This document shows, one piece after another, positions 26,053 through 35,131 of a stretch of DNA of 64,000 bases (positions are counted from its first letter, which is position 1; each line of letters opens with the position of its first letter). Below the pieces are notes generated by a model, which saw only the letters and a list, made by a program, of their open reading frames with translations, had not been told where the DNA came from and did not search any database. Made by a program: the position numbers and the translations under genes. The stretch comes from JAFNAG01 sp963721405 (GTDB lineage: Bacteria; Acidobacteriota; UBA6911): assembly GCA_963721405.1 (NCBI GenBank), contig CAVRJA010000002.1, positions 310,001 to 374,000 of the forward strand, given 5' to 3'.

Positions 26053-27255
26053 TTAATTCGTCGCCTGCAGCGCCTGGGCGAGATCCGCGATGATGTCGTC
26101 GGTGTCCTCGATGCCTACCGACAGGCGCACCAGGCCGTCGCTGATGCCGACCTCGGCGCGCTCTTCAGGCGTCAGCGCACGGTGCGAGGAAGATGCCGGA
26201 TGCAGGACGATCGTGTAAATATCCCCCAGCGTGGTAGCCGGCATGCACAGCTCCAAAGCGTCCATGAACCGAAATGCAGCCGCTTTGTCCGCACCCGCGA
26301 TCTGGAAGGACAGCACCGCTCCGAATCCCCGGCCCTGAAACAGGCGCCGAGCCAGTTCGTGCTGCGGGTGCGCCGGAAGTCCTGGATAGTGGATTTGTCC
26401 GATCTTGGGGTGCGCGGCCAGCCATTCGGCGATACGAATGCTGCTCGCGCACTGCTGGCGCATACGCAACGGCAGAGTCTTCAACCCGCGCAGGGCGAGC
26501 CAGGCTTCGAACGGTCCGAGAGTGCTGCCGATCATCTTGTTGATTTCGTACATCTTGCTGCGGTTTGCAGCCGAGGTGACAATGATGCCCGCGAGAACAT
26601 CACCATGCCCGGCAATGAATTTCGTTGCGCTGTGCATCACAAAATCCGCGCCGTGGGAGCAGGGATTGAAGAGGAATGGGGAGGCAAAAGTGTTATCGAT
26701 CAGGACTTGCGCGCCGTACCGGTGAGCCAGCGCGATCAGGGCCGGCTGATCTGCCACCTTCAGAAGCGGGTTGGAAATCGTCTCTGCAATCAGCAGCATC
26801 GGGCGAGTCTCCACGAGCGCGGCTTCCACGGCCGCCAAGTCGGTCACATCGACCAGACGCACGTGGACGCCAAGATCCGTGAAAAGGCGACGCAGCATGG
26901 TGAACGTGGCGCCGTATACGTCCATCGCGGCCACGACGTTGGAGCCCTGGCGCACGCCGGCCGTCAACAGGGCCACGTGGATCGCGGCCATGCCGGATGA
27001 AAATGCATAGGCGGCTTCGCCGCCCTCGAGGTCGGCGGTCGCGGTCTCAAATGCCGTGACGGTCGGGCTGCCGTAGCGCGGATAAACATAGCCGTCCCTC
27101 GTAGTCCCGAGAACACCTTCCAGGTCCTCCATGCGTTCGTAGACAAAGCCTACGGTCGGATGAATCGGGCCGACGACGGGCACAAAATCACTCGGCGGCA
27201 GATGCTCGCCGGCATGGACGGCACGTGTAGAAAAAGCTCTGGGCCTGTTTGTCAT
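26053..27255 (-). CDS. Trans-sulfuration PLP enzyme (cystathionine gamma-synthase/lyase type)
   Basis: Cys/Met metabolism PLP-dependent enzyme of 400 residues. The cofactor Lys is in MHSATKFIAGHGDVLAG; SSGMAAIHVALL binds the phosphate, and LIDNTFASPFLFNP holds the Asp that contacts the PLP ring. The C-terminal HPASSSHRALTPEERAEVGI segment is typical of the group. ATG at 27255 with GGAG 8 nt upstream. Cystathionine gamma-lyase, gamma-synthase, O-acetylhomoserine sulfhydrylase and methionine gamma-lyase cannot be separated here. Confidence 0.9.
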   Translation of the reverse strand: MTNRPRAFSTRAVHAGEHLPPSDFVPVVGPIHPTVGFVYERMEDLEGVLGTTRDGYVYPRYGSPTVTAFETATADLEGGEAAYAFSSGMAAIHVALLTAGVRQGSNVVAAMDVYGATFTMLRRLFTDLGVHVRLVDVTDLAAVEAALVETRPMLLIAETISNPLLKVADQPALIALAHRYGAQVLIDNTFASPFLFNPCSHGADFVMHSATKFIAGHGDVLAGIIVTSAANRSKMYEINKMIGSTLGPFEAWLALRGLKTLPLRMRQQCASSIRIAEWLAAHPKIGQIHYPGLPAHPQHELARRLFQGRGFGAVLSFQIAGADKAAAFRFMDALELCMPATTLGDIYTIVLHPASSSHRALTPEERAEVGISDGLVRLSVGIEDTDDIIADLAQALQATN

Positions 27256-27445
27256 GGTCACTCCAATACGGGGTATCAGATTCGGATGGCACCTGCCAGC
27301 CGGCGAACCGCACATTATAGACTATTCTGCGCGCGCAAGGATGACACTTCGCCATGCGTTTGCGTACGGTTGCGACAAATCCGGTTGGCGCCCTGCTGAT
27401 TCGAAATCGGCAAAATCCCGGCGGCGCCGCGACTCCATTTCGCGT

Positions 27446-27480
27446 TTGACATTTGGCAATCCAAATGCTAAACATAGAAT
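27446..27480 (+). promoter_or_regulatory. Promoter with palindrome in the spacer, ahead of the YtxH-like gene
   Basis: TTGACA (27446-27451). At 17 nt lies the poor box TAAACA (27469-27474); TAGAAT (27475-27480) is a better box but at 23 nt. The spacer contains the inverted repeat ATTTGG-N4-CCAAAT (27451-27466), a candidate operator. Confidence 0.45.
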
Positions 27481-27512
27481 TTGCAATGACTTATTAGACT
27501 TGAGGAGGCGGC

Positions 27513-27815
27513 ATGGCTGAAGAAACAAGAGTAGGTGAGAAGGCTCTGTTTTTCGTACTCGGCGGTTTCATCGGAGCGGCTATTGCCCTCCTGCTGGCTC
27601 CCCGCAGCGGCGAGGAAACCAGGAGGTTGATCGCGATGAAGACCCGTGAAAGCGCGGATTTCATTGCCAACCGCGCGAAGGAAGTGAGTGAGAAGACCGG
27701 CGGAATGGTCGACCGGGGCAAGGAACTGCTGCAGCAGCAGCGAGATCAGTTGGCCGCCGCTTTGGAAGCAGGAAAGCAGGCTTATCGGGAAGAAAAAGAC
27801 AAGTCAAAGGCCTAG
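27513..27815 (+). CDS. YtxH domain-containing small membrane protein
   Basis: A 100-residue protein with one N-terminal membrane segment (ALFFVLGGFIGAAIALLLAP) followed by RSGEETRRLI, the YtxH signature. A charged helical tail then runs to the end. GAGGAGG precedes the ATG. YtxH proteins are linked to stress and the envelope, but their biochemical role is not known. It forms a two-gene unit with the next gene (6-nt gap). Confidence 0.85.
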   Translation: MAEETRVGEKALFFVLGGFIGAAIALLLAPRSGEETRRLIAMKTRESADFIANRAKEVSEKTGGMVDRGKELLQQQRDQLAAALEAGKQAYREEKDKSKA

Positions 27816-27821
27816 GGCTCA

Positions 27822-28343
27822 TTGGAAACCACAATCACATTACTCATAGTCTTCACAGGAGTCGTCGCCCTGGCGCTGGTCCTGCAGGCCGTTGCGCTCC
27901 TTGCGATTGCCCATAAGATCCGGGATCTCTCAGACCGGTTTGAAACTCTCGGCACGAAACTGACGAAGCAGGTCGATTCGCTGTCGGCGCAGGCGGACGA
28001 ATTCATGCTCACCCTGAAGAGCATGGCGGAGAAAGTGCAGGCCGTGCAGGAAAGTGTCTCGGCCGTCAGCCAGGTGGTGCATCGCCGCGTGGTGGAAGTG
28101 GATGCCTTCCTGGCGGAGGCCACCGATTCGGCACGGCTGCAGATGGCGAAGTTCCAGGACATTGTCGACACGTCTGCACGCCGGATCGACGACACGATCT
28201 ACACCCTGCAAACCGCAATTGTGGCGCCCGTCAGCGAGGTTCAAGCCGTCATCCGGGGAATTCGTACTGGCCTGGACGTGCTGTTCAGGCGCCGCAGAAG
28301 TGCTGAGAACCAATCGCAACAGGACGAAGAGATGTTCATCTGA
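27822..28343 (+). CDS. Membrane-anchored coiled-coil protein (DUF948-like)
   Basis: A 173-residue protein with an N-terminal membrane segment (LLIVFTGVVALALVLQAVALLAIA) and a long heptad-rich helix (about residues 30-150). It ends in a basic, polar tail (FRRRRSAENQSQQDEEMFI). The start is a TTG at 27822, with AGGG upstream. It follows the YtxH-like gene by 6 nt; such pairs are common, suggesting a shared envelope role. Assignment to DUF948 is by pattern only. Confidence 0.75.
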   Translation: METTITLLIVFTGVVALALVLQAVALLAIAHKIRDLSDRFETLGTKLTKQVDSLSAQADEFMLTLKSMAEKVQAVQESVSAVSQVVHRRVVEVDAFLAEATDSARLQMAKFQDIVDTSARRIDDTIYTLQTAIVAPVSEVQAVIRGIRTGLDVLFRRRRSAENQSQQDEEMFI

Positions 28344-28439
28344 TGACCGGCCGGGTCTGTCTCACCCTGCGCCCGGTCGAGATGGTAGAGTTGTCCTGTC
28401 ATTCAGAAGCCGGTGCAGCCGGGAGGCTTGCCCTCCTGA

Positions 28440-29429
28440 TCAGAAGTTCCACCGCATCAGCACGCTGCCCCACGTGAATCCCGCCCCAAATGACGCCATG
28501 AGCAGCAGATCTCCGCGTCGCAGGCTTCCTTGTTTGCATGCCTCTGAAAGGCCGATGGGGATCGTGCCCGCCGTTGTGTTGGCGTAGCGTTCGATGTTGC
28601 GCACCACACGGCCGGCGGCGAGCCCGAGTCTTTCGGCAGCCGCGTCGATGATGCGCATGTTGGCCTGGTGAGGAACATAAAGGGCAACATCGGCGGCAGC
28701 CAGGTGGTTGCGCTTCAGCAGTTCCTCGGAGACGTCCGCCATGCCCTGCACGGCGGCCTTGAAAACCGCGCGGCCGTCCTGGTGGACGAAATGCATCTTC
28801 CTGGCGACGGTGTTGTGATCCGCAGGGTGCAGGCTCCCGCCTCCCGGCATGTACAGGTAACGGCCGCCGGAGCCATCGCAACGCAGGATGAAGTCGATCA
28901 GTCCCGTTTCGCCAGGCGCAGTCGGTTCCATCAGGACCGCCCCGGCGCCATCGCCGAACAAGACATAGGTGTTCCGGTCGGTCGGATCGAGGATGGAGGT
29001 CATGACATCCGCCCCGACCACAAGGACTTTCTTGTGGGCGCCGGAATGGATGAACTGCGCGGCGGTTACCAGGGCGAACAAAAAGCCGGTGCAGGCGCCC
29101 GAGAGGTCGAAGCCCCAGGCCCGGTTCGCCCCGATCTTGTCCTGCACGAGGCAGGCGGTGGAAGGGAAAAACATGTCCGGCGTTACGGTGGCAACGATGA
29201 TGCAGTCTACCTCCGAAGCCGCGAGACCGCGCCGTTGCAGGGCCTTTTGGGCGGCGGCGGCGGCAAGGTCCGAGGTCGCAACGCCTTCTTCGACCATGCG
29301 CCGCTCGCGGATGCCGGTGCGGGTCTGAATCCACTCGTCCGTCGTATCGAGATCGCGTTCGAGATCGTGATTTGTGACGACCTTTTCCGGCACGTGGTGC
29401 GCGACCGCAGTGATTTTCGCGTTGAGCAA
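28440..29429 (-). CDS. fabH: Beta-ketoacyl-ACP synthase III
   Basis: Condenses acetyl-CoA (or another acyl-CoA) with malonyl-ACP to start fatty acid synthesis. The 329-residue product has the thiolase fold with catalytic Cys in DLSGACTGFLFAL (about 113), His in VPHQANMRI (about 249) and Asn in RYANTTAGTIPIG (about 279). The C-terminus is FGAGFTWGSVLMRW. An AAGGAGG lies before the ATG. Stand-alone here, downstream of the histidine-degradation genes with 143 nt between. Confidence 0.97.
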   Translation of the reverse strand: MLNAKITAVAHHVPEKVVTNHDLERDLDTTDEWIQTRTGIRERRMVEEGVATSDLAAAAAQKALQRRGLAASEVDCIIVATVTPDMFFPSTACLVQDKIGANRAWGFDLSGACTGFLFALVTAAQFIHSGAHKKVLVVGADVMTSILDPTDRNTYVLFGDGAGAVLMEPTAPGETGLIDFILRCDGSGGRYLYMPGGGSLHPADHNTVARKMHFVHQDGRAVFKAAVQGMADVSEELLKRNHLAAADVALYVPHQANMRIIDAAAERLGLAAGRVVRNIERYANTTAGTIPIGLSEACKQGSLRRGDLLLMASFGAGFTWGSVLMRWNF

Positions 29430-29572
29430 GACCCAACCTCCTTTTCCAACTGCAAGCCGGGGAGTGCCGCAGCAGTAAGTAATAAGATTGCGCCAAAGAC
29501 CGGAATCAGTACAGGGGCGCGCGGGAAACGGCGGTAATCTCTTTGCCCCAGATATTCATGACGCGGGAGCGT

Positions 29573-31096
29573 TCAGGGGGCTTGCGTGATCAGGGCATCG
29601 ATCTTCTGCAAGGCGTCCTGGCCTTTGCGGGCGAGATCATCAGCCTCGTGCCTGCAGTCTTCGGCGAAGTCACGATCGCCGAGGCCGGGGATGTTTATGA
29701 GCACGTTGTACTGGGCTCCTTTCACGGCGGCGAAGGCGAGTTGCGCGCCGGCAGCGGCATCGCTCCGGGCGTTCTGGTTGCCGATTTCCGCCAGGACGGC
29801 AAGCGATCCCAGGACTTCGGCCGCGCACTTCGCGGTGCGCAACGGGACCTCCGTGGCGACGCGTGTGGCCCGCTCGAGCGCTTCCGCGCGCGCTGTCTTC
29901 TCTCCGGCAGTCTCTTTCGGAAGCCTGGCCGCGGCCATCACCCCCATGTAAGCGCCGGAGTCTTCCTGAACGAGCTGTTGCAGTTCGCTGCGGGCTTCGC
30001 CGAGCCGCTGATGGATCCCGCGCACCCGTTCCTCGACTGCAAGGTATTTCTTCCTCCCCTCGGTGAGGCCTGCCACCATCTCGCCAAGGGCAGCCGCGAG
30101 GGATGCGGCATGAGCGGCGACGCTGCCCCCTCCGGGGACGGCCTCCGGCGACGCGACACTCGAGACAAACTCCGCCAGGGCCGGTCCCTGCGGCAGGGCA
30201 TCGGCCAGGCGGTTCTCCAGGATCTGATTGGAGCTGAAATTTTCCAGGCGCAGGTAGAAATCGGCGCATGCGTCCAGGGCTTTCTGCGGCACCAGGCCGA
30301 CGATCTCGCTGGAAGCAACGGTCACCCCGTGTCGTTCGGCTTCGCGCACCACCATCTCGAACACGCGGAAAACCGGCGTGGCTTCGAAGTTGGTCAGGTT
30401 CATGGAAACCTGGACCTGGTTTCTCTCCTTGATCTCGAAGCCCAAGGCTTTGACGTAGCGCAGGCCCCCGCTGGAGAATCGGATGGCCCGGGCGATCGAC
30501 TGGGCGACTTTGATGTTCGATGTGTTGAGATAGGTGTTGTAGGCAACCAGAGGGAAGCGGGCCCCGACGGCGGTCGCCCCTGCCGACGGATGCACCTCCG
30601 GGGGCCCAAAATCGGGCTTGCGCTCCGGATTCGTGCGGATTTCTTCGCGGATCCTTTCGAATTCGCCACGGCGCACATAGGCCAGGTCCTGCCTGGCCGG
30701 AATCCGCGCGGACTGTTCGTAGAGATAGACCGGGATCTGGTAGCGCGAGGCGATTTCCTCGCCCACCTTCAGCGACAGCTGGATGCAATCCTCGATCGTC
30801 ACGCCGGCGATGGGGATGAAAGGGATCACGTCAGCGGCGCCCATGCGAGGATGTTCGCCCTGGTGTTGCCGCAGATCGATGAGATCGCAGGCCTTTCCCA
30901 CAGCCTCGACCACACCGCGCGCCAGTGCCTGCGGCTCACCGGCGACAGAGATGACGCACCGGTGGTGTGCGGCGTCCATCTCCGAGTCAAGGAGCGCCAC
31001 CCCGGGAAACCTTGTGAGCGCTGCCACCAGGGCATCCACGACCCCTTTGCGGCGCCCCTCGCTGAAGTTGGGGACGCATTCGACGATCTTTTTCAC
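29573..31096 (-). CDS. Bifunctional glutamate formimidoyltransferase / formiminotetrahydrofolate cyclodeaminase
   Basis: Transfers the formimino group of N-formimino-glutamate to tetrahydrofolate and then releases ammonia, the final steps of one histidine degradation route. Residues 1-300 are the formiminotransferase part (KKIVECVPNFSEGR, EHPRMGAADVIPFIPI, YNTYLNTSNI). Residues about 325-507 are the cyclodeaminase part (SPEAVPGGGSVAAHAASLAAAL, NIPGLGD). The GTG at 31096 overlaps the hutI stop as GTGA, so the two are translationally coupled. 507 residues is near the size of other bacterial fusions. Confidence 0.93.
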   Translation of the reverse strand: MKKIVECVPNFSEGRRKGVVDALVAALTRFPGVALLDSEMDAAHHRCVISVAGEPQALARGVVEAVGKACDLIDLRQHQGEHPRMGAADVIPFIPIAGVTIEDCIQLSLKVGEEIASRYQIPVYLYEQSARIPARQDLAYVRRGEFERIREEIRTNPERKPDFGPPEVHPSAGATAVGARFPLVAYNTYLNTSNIKVAQSIARAIRFSSGGLRYVKALGFEIKERNQVQVSMNLTNFEATPVFRVFEMVVREAERHGVTVASSEIVGLVPQKALDACADFYLRLENFSSNQILENRLADALPQGPALAEFVSSVASPEAVPGGGSVAAHAASLAAALGEMVAGLTEGRKKYLAVEERVRGIHQRLGEARSELQQLVQEDSGAYMGVMAAARLPKETAGEKTARAEALERATRVATEVPLRTAKCAAEVLGSLAVLAEIGNQNARSDAAAGAQLAFAAVKGAQYNVLINIPGLGDRDFAEDCRHEADDLARKGQDALQKIDALITQAP

Positions 31097-32358
31097 GTTC
31101 GCTCCAATCGGTTGATGAGTATGTTCCCCTTCTTGATGGTCACGGCGCAGTGATTGACGCCGAAGAAATAGGGTATTTCCCTGTAATCGGGCACGTCCAT
31201 CAGAACAATGTCGGCCTGTTTGCCCTCCTCGAGACTGCCAAGCTTGTCTGACAGGCCGAGCGCATGGGCTCCATTGATGGTGGCGGCCGTGATCGCCTCG
31301 GCCGGGGTCATCTTCATCTGGCTGCACGCGATCGACAGGATGAGCTGCATGTTAAGGGTAAAGCAGGACCCGGGATTGAAGTCGGTCGCTAGCGCCACGG
31401 GGACGCCGGCATCGATGAGCCGGCGGGCGGGCGGATAACGGGTAAGGCCGAGATTGAAGGTCGCTCCGGGGAGCAGGGTGGCCACGGTGCCGGCCTGGCG
31501 GAGAGACTCGATGTCGCTGTCATCGATCCACTCGAGGTGGTCGGCGCTGAGCGCTCCCATTTCGGACGCGAGCCGAGCCCCGCCGCTGTGCGCCAACTGC
31601 TCGGCATGCAGGCGGAGTCCAAGCCCCGCCTCCCTGGCGGCTTGCAGGATAGTGCGCGATTCCTCAACCGAAAAATAGCCGCGGTCGCAGAAGACGTCGC
31701 AGAAACGGGCCAGCCCCTCCTGGGCCACGCGCGGAATCATCTCCTCGACGATCCGGCGGACGTATTCTTGGCGGCAGCCGCGGAATTCGTCGGGCACGTC
31801 ATGCGCGCCCAGGAAGGTGGGCACGGTCTCGAGCCGGCTCCGGCCATGGAGGGTCAGAAGCACCTGCAGAGTTTTGAGCTCGTCCTCCAGACTCAGACCA
31901 TAGCCGCTCTTGGCCTCGATCGTGGTCGTGCCGTGTTCCAGAAACTGGCGGAAGTGGATCTCGGCGCGATCCGCCAGCTGGTCCGGGCTCGCCGCGCGCA
32001 GCTGGCGCACGCTGGCGCGGATACCCCCGCCGGCCGCAGCGATCTCCTCGTAGCTCTTCCCCTGCGAGCGCAGGTCGTATTCATCGGCCCGCGTGCCGCC
32101 GAAGATGGGGTGGGTGTGGCTGTCGACGAAGCCGGGCAGCGCAACCAGGTCGAGCCCCTTGCCGTCGAATGTCTGGTAACGCGCGCTCAGTTCGCGCGGG
32201 CGAAGGTCCCGGGTCGGCCCAACCCAGACGATACGCTCCGCCTGTATCAGGATGGCGCCGTTCTCGATGATACCGAGCTCCGACATAGTGCTGCCGCAGT
32301 GCGGAGCGGGCCCGCTTCGGAGCGTGACAACCTGGCCGATGTTTTTGATGAGCAGCAT
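31093..32358 (-). CDS. hutI: Imidazolonepropionase
   Basis: Amidohydrolase opening the imidazolone ring of 4-imidazolone-5-propionate to N-formimino-glutamate. The 421-residue product shows the metal-binding PGFVDSHTHPIFGGTRADEY, IEAKSGYGLSLEDELKTL, HAEQLAHSGG and ATDFNPGSC motifs. GGAAGGG precedes the ATG. It directly feeds the coupled downstream FTCD enzyme. hutH and hutU are not in the window. The gene upstream (12 nt away) is a receiver-phosphatase. Confidence 0.96.
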   Translation of the reverse strand: MLLIKNIGQVVTLRSGPAPHCGSTMSELGIIENGAILIQAERIVWVGPTRDLRPRELSARYQTFDGKGLDLVALPGFVDSHTHPIFGGTRADEYDLRSQGKSYEEIAAAGGGIRASVRQLRAASPDQLADRAEIHFRQFLEHGTTTIEAKSGYGLSLEDELKTLQVLLTLHGRSRLETVPTFLGAHDVPDEFRGCRQEYVRRIVEEMIPRVAQEGLARFCDVFCDRGYFSVEESRTILQAAREAGLGLRLHAEQLAHSGGARLASEMGALSADHLEWIDDSDIESLRQAGTVATLLPGATFNLGLTRYPPARRLIDAGVPVALATDFNPGSCFTLNMQLILSIACSQMKMTPAEAITAATINGAHALGLSDKLGSLEEGKQADIVLMDVPDYREIPYFFGVNHCAVTIKKGNILINRLERT

Positions 32359-32370
32359 ATCCCTTCCAGC

Positions 32371-33519
32371 CTATCCGCTTCGCTTCAGAGCGAGAATTGT
32401 GATGTCGTCGTGAACCTCGGCGTCATGGGTAAAATCGCAGATTTCCCGATGGAGATTCTTCGCGCACAAGGCGGCATCTTCGGACGCATGGCGCAGGATC
32501 GCCCCGGCGAACCGGGAATCTTCATACATCTGCCCGCCCGGATCGGTGGCGTCCGTGGCGCCGTCGCTCGCCATGACCAGCAGGTCCCCTTTCTCCAGCC
32601 GAAAAGGGATCTCGTCATAAAGCGTGCCTTCGAACAGCCCCAGCGGCACGCCCGATGCCTCCAGTCGCATCAGGTCTCCCCCGCGCACCAAATAAGGAAA
32701 GGGCAGCCCGCTGTTGGCAAGGACACACGACCCGGTCGCCCGGTCGACACTCATGCAGGCTACCGTGATGTAGTTGTTGACCCGGTAACGCGCCATCAGG
32801 TTCGAGTTGGCACGAGTGAGAATCCCGGCCGGGGACAGCGACTGTGTGAACAGGGTGCGCAGCTGGCCGCTGAACACGGCGCCATACAGGGCCGCAGGAA
32901 TAGACTTCCCCGAGACATCACCGATCACCACCCGGAGCGAACCATCCTCGCGGTTCCAGTCGAAATCGTACAGATCCCCCCCCACCTCCCTCGCCGGATG
33001 ATACTCCACCCCGATCTGGTAGCCGCCGAGGTCGGGGCAGCAGGGAGGAAGGATGTAACCCTGGATTTCCCGGGCGATCTCGAGCTCACGGGCGAGCCGC
33101 TCGCGGCGGATCAGCTCCTTGCGAAATTTCGCATTTTCCAGCGTAAGCCGGTAGGATTCGATGCCTCGGTCCACGGTCATCAGCAGGTCCGGCGGATCCC
33201 ACGGCTTTACGATATAGCGGAAAACCTTGCAGCTGTTGATCGCCGCCATCAGCACGTCTACGTCCGTGTAGCCCGTAAGAATGATGCGGATTGCATCCGG
33301 GAGCAACTGCAGCGATTGGTGGAGAAGCTCCACGCCGGTCATGTCCGGCATTCGCTGATCGGCAATGATGACCGCGATCCCCTCGTTATTGTGAATCAGT
33401 TCGAGCGCTTCCTTGCCACTGCCTGCGGTCAGCACGGGGTAGCGCCCGACGAAGGTGCGCTGCAGCTTCTGCAGGTTGGCGATTTCATCATCAACCGCGA
33501 GGACCTTCAACTCATCCAT
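32371..33519 (-). CDS. Receiver domain-PP2C (SpoIIE/RsbU-type) phosphatase
   Basis: A 382-residue two-domain signalling protein. The receiver (about 1-120) has VDDE, phospho-acceptor Asp in VIIADQRMPDMTG (about 55), TGYTD and Lys in YIVKPWDPP. A short helix linker leads to a PPM-type phosphatase (about 150-382) with AREVGGDLYDF, VIGDVSGKSIPAAL and DGATDATDP metal-binding motifs. Proteins of this design usually dephosphorylate an anti-sigma-factor antagonist. No such partner is nearby. It is 12 nt upstream of hutI and co-directional. Confidence 0.92.
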   Translation of the reverse strand: MDELKVLAVDDEIANLQKLQRTFVGRYPVLTAGSGKEALELIHNNEGIAVIIADQRMPDMTGVELLHQSLQLLPDAIRIILTGYTDVDVLMAAINSCKVFRYIVKPWDPPDLLMTVDRGIESYRLTLENAKFRKELIRRERLARELEIAREIQGYILPPCCPDLGGYQIGVEYHPAREVGGDLYDFDWNREDGSLRVVIGDVSGKSIPAALYGAVFSGQLRTLFTQSLSPAGILTRANSNLMARYRVNNYITVACMSVDRATGSCVLANSGLPFPYLVRGGDLMRLEASGVPLGLFEGTLYDEIPFRLEKGDLLVMASDGATDATDPGGQMYEDSRFAGAILRHASEDAALCAKNLHREICDFTHDAEVHDDITILALKRSG

Positions 33520-33705
33520 GACTTACCGTTTCTTCCGGTGGCAAAATCCGATCGGTCACTCTATCCCAAATCAGGCTCGGTTCCAATGATTCATCATCTT
33601 TTAGAATCTGGATTTTGGAATTTTTCGGGGCGCAGAATGACGCCCGGCCGGACGTCGCCGCCACTCCCGGAACGGGCAATCCAAAGCCCATAACGAGCGG
33701 TCGTG

Positions 33706-34941
33706 CTAATAAAGGGCGACGCCGGCGAAAGTCACCGCGGCGCCCGCCTGCAGGTCCGCCCACTGCCGGTAGACGAGGTTCTCGCCGCGCGCGTTTTCGA
33801 GGCAGCGCAGCGTCATGTAGATCGGCGGGTATCCGCACACGCGCCTCCGGTTGTGCTCCTCGGCGATGAAGCGGATTGACGCTTCGGCATCGCCGTGTTC
33901 GACGTGCTCCAGGAACCGCTGGTCCTCGCGCGCGACCTGTCGCAGATAAGTATTTGACGGGCCGTCCGGATCCCCGAATTGCCGCCCCACATGAGCCAGG
34001 TCCGCGCCCGCGATCACGCAGTAGCGGCCCGGGACCTCCGCCACCGTCTCCCGCAGTGCCGCAGCCATTCCGGCGATTTCCGGATCCCGTGCCGCGCTCC
34101 TGGCGGCAAGGACTTCCTGGAAGGATCCGACCAGGATGGGGATGATCTTGAACTCGCGCCCCAGCAGGTAGCGAAGCCAGACCGCCTGAAACTCGATTGA
34201 ATGCTCCCCCCGATGCGCAAACTCGTCGTGAAAATAATCCAGCGGCAGCTTTGCCGCCAGTCGCCGGATGAACTCCCGGTCCGCCACGGCAGGGCCCAGG
34301 GGAGTTTCATAGTCTTTATCCGTGAGCGCAAAGCTCTTGTCCATCGGATTGTGGCAGGTTCCGAAGATGATGAAACGATCCGCCCCGGGATGTTCCGCCA
34401 GCGCCTTGTAAGCATACGCGTAAGCCGGCCCGCCCCGGTTGAAGTCGATATGGGGCGCGATCAGCCCGCGCAGGGGGCGCGCGGGGTCCGGATTGGCGAT
34501 CGGCCCCGGTCCTTCCGGGCAGGTGAAGAAGCCTTCCAGTTGGCCTCGCAGAGATCCTTCGCTCCCCTCGTACGCGGCGCCCGCGTGCCGCGCGGGACGG
34601 GCGGGCGTGCGCCGGAAATCGTTCACGAGGGCATCGTAGTAAATCCTGAAGGAGGGGCTGTCCAGGTAATGGTGCTCATCGAGCTGCTCCACGAGCTTTT
34701 CCAGAACCTCCAAGGGCAGGAGCTCGGAAGTCCTGCGGAAAAAGTCGGCCTGCACGTCACGCAAGGTGCGGGTGCCGTCCATCAGGGAGACCAGCAGCGC
34801 CTGCGGCCCGTTGAGGAAGACCGGCTGCTCGGCAAGTCCCTGGGGATCACGGATGCAGGTCATGACCCGGCCGTCAATCCGCATCGGGAAGGCTTCAATG
34901 GAGCGGAGTTGCGGGTTGGATCCATCGCGGAAATCTGTCAT
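33706..34941 (-). CDS. AmmeMemoRadiSam system protein B (Memo family) with PqqD-like N-terminal domain
   Basis: A 411-residue protein. The Memo domain (about 110-411) has its conserved His motifs: GLIAPHIDFNRGG, IFGTCHNPMD, RGEHSIEFQAVWL, VIAGADLAHVGRQ and GYPPIY. The first about 100 residues (ALLVSLMDGTRTLRDVQADF, LVEQLDEHHYLDSPSF) look like a PqqD-type winged-helix peptide-recognition domain; this is my inference from the pattern. The usual AMMECR1 and radical SAM partners are not adjacent. A small divergent Gly/Cys-rich reading frame overlaps its start. Confidence 0.85.
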   Translation of the reverse strand: MTDFRDGSNPQLRSIEAFPMRIDGRVMTCIRDPQGLAEQPVFLNGPQALLVSLMDGTRTLRDVQADFFRRTSELLPLEVLEKLVEQLDEHHYLDSPSFRIYYDALVNDFRRTPARPARHAGAAYEGSEGSLRGQLEGFFTCPEGPGPIANPDPARPLRGLIAPHIDFNRGGPAYAYAYKALAEHPGADRFIIFGTCHNPMDKSFALTDKDYETPLGPAVADREFIRRLAAKLPLDYFHDEFAHRGEHSIEFQAVWLRYLLGREFKIIPILVGSFQEVLAARSAARDPEIAGMAAALRETVAEVPGRYCVIAGADLAHVGRQFGDPDGPSNTYLRQVAREDQRFLEHVEHGDAEASIRFIAEEHNRRRVCGYPPIYMTLRCLENARGENLVYRQWADLQAGAAVTFAGVALY

Positions 34942-35113
34942 GCGGCTAGCCCGAGATCTTCATAAAGCGGGTTTGGACGCTCACGCAATCCGGGAGACCG
35001 GACACAGCAGAAAGCTGATCCCCTCGGAGCGGCAAAAACTCCCGCACGCCGGCAAGCCCTTCGGCGGCGGCTGCGGAGGCGGAGCTTGTCCCCATCCAAA
35101 GAAAAGATTCTAA
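34940..35113 (+). CDS. Possible small Gly/Cys-rich peptide (uncertain)
   Basis: A 57-codon frame opening MRLARDLHKAGLDAHAIRE, whose tail reads GKPFGGGCGGGACPHPKKRF. It would start at an ATG (34940) overlapping, head to head, the start codon of the Memo-type gene; only a weak ribosome binding site is visible. The tail of three Gly, Cys, three Gly, Ala, Cys is unlike random GC-rich translation. No family is recognised. It may equally be non-coding leader DNA of the Memo gene. Confidence 0.25.
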   Translation: MRLARDLHKAGLDAHAIRETGHSRKLIPSERQKLPHAGKPFGGGCGGGACPHPKKRF

Positions 35114-35131
35114 CAGTTCCTACCTGATTAC

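Noticed and set aside
29543..31153. Plus-strand open frame of 536 codons opposite the FTCD gene
   Set aside because: Shadow frame; the minus strand encodes both complete FTCD domains.
31537..33693. Plus-strand open frame of 718 codons opposite hutI and the receiver-phosphatase
   Set aside because: Shadow of two recognised minus-strand genes; GC-rich third positions keep the opposite frame open.
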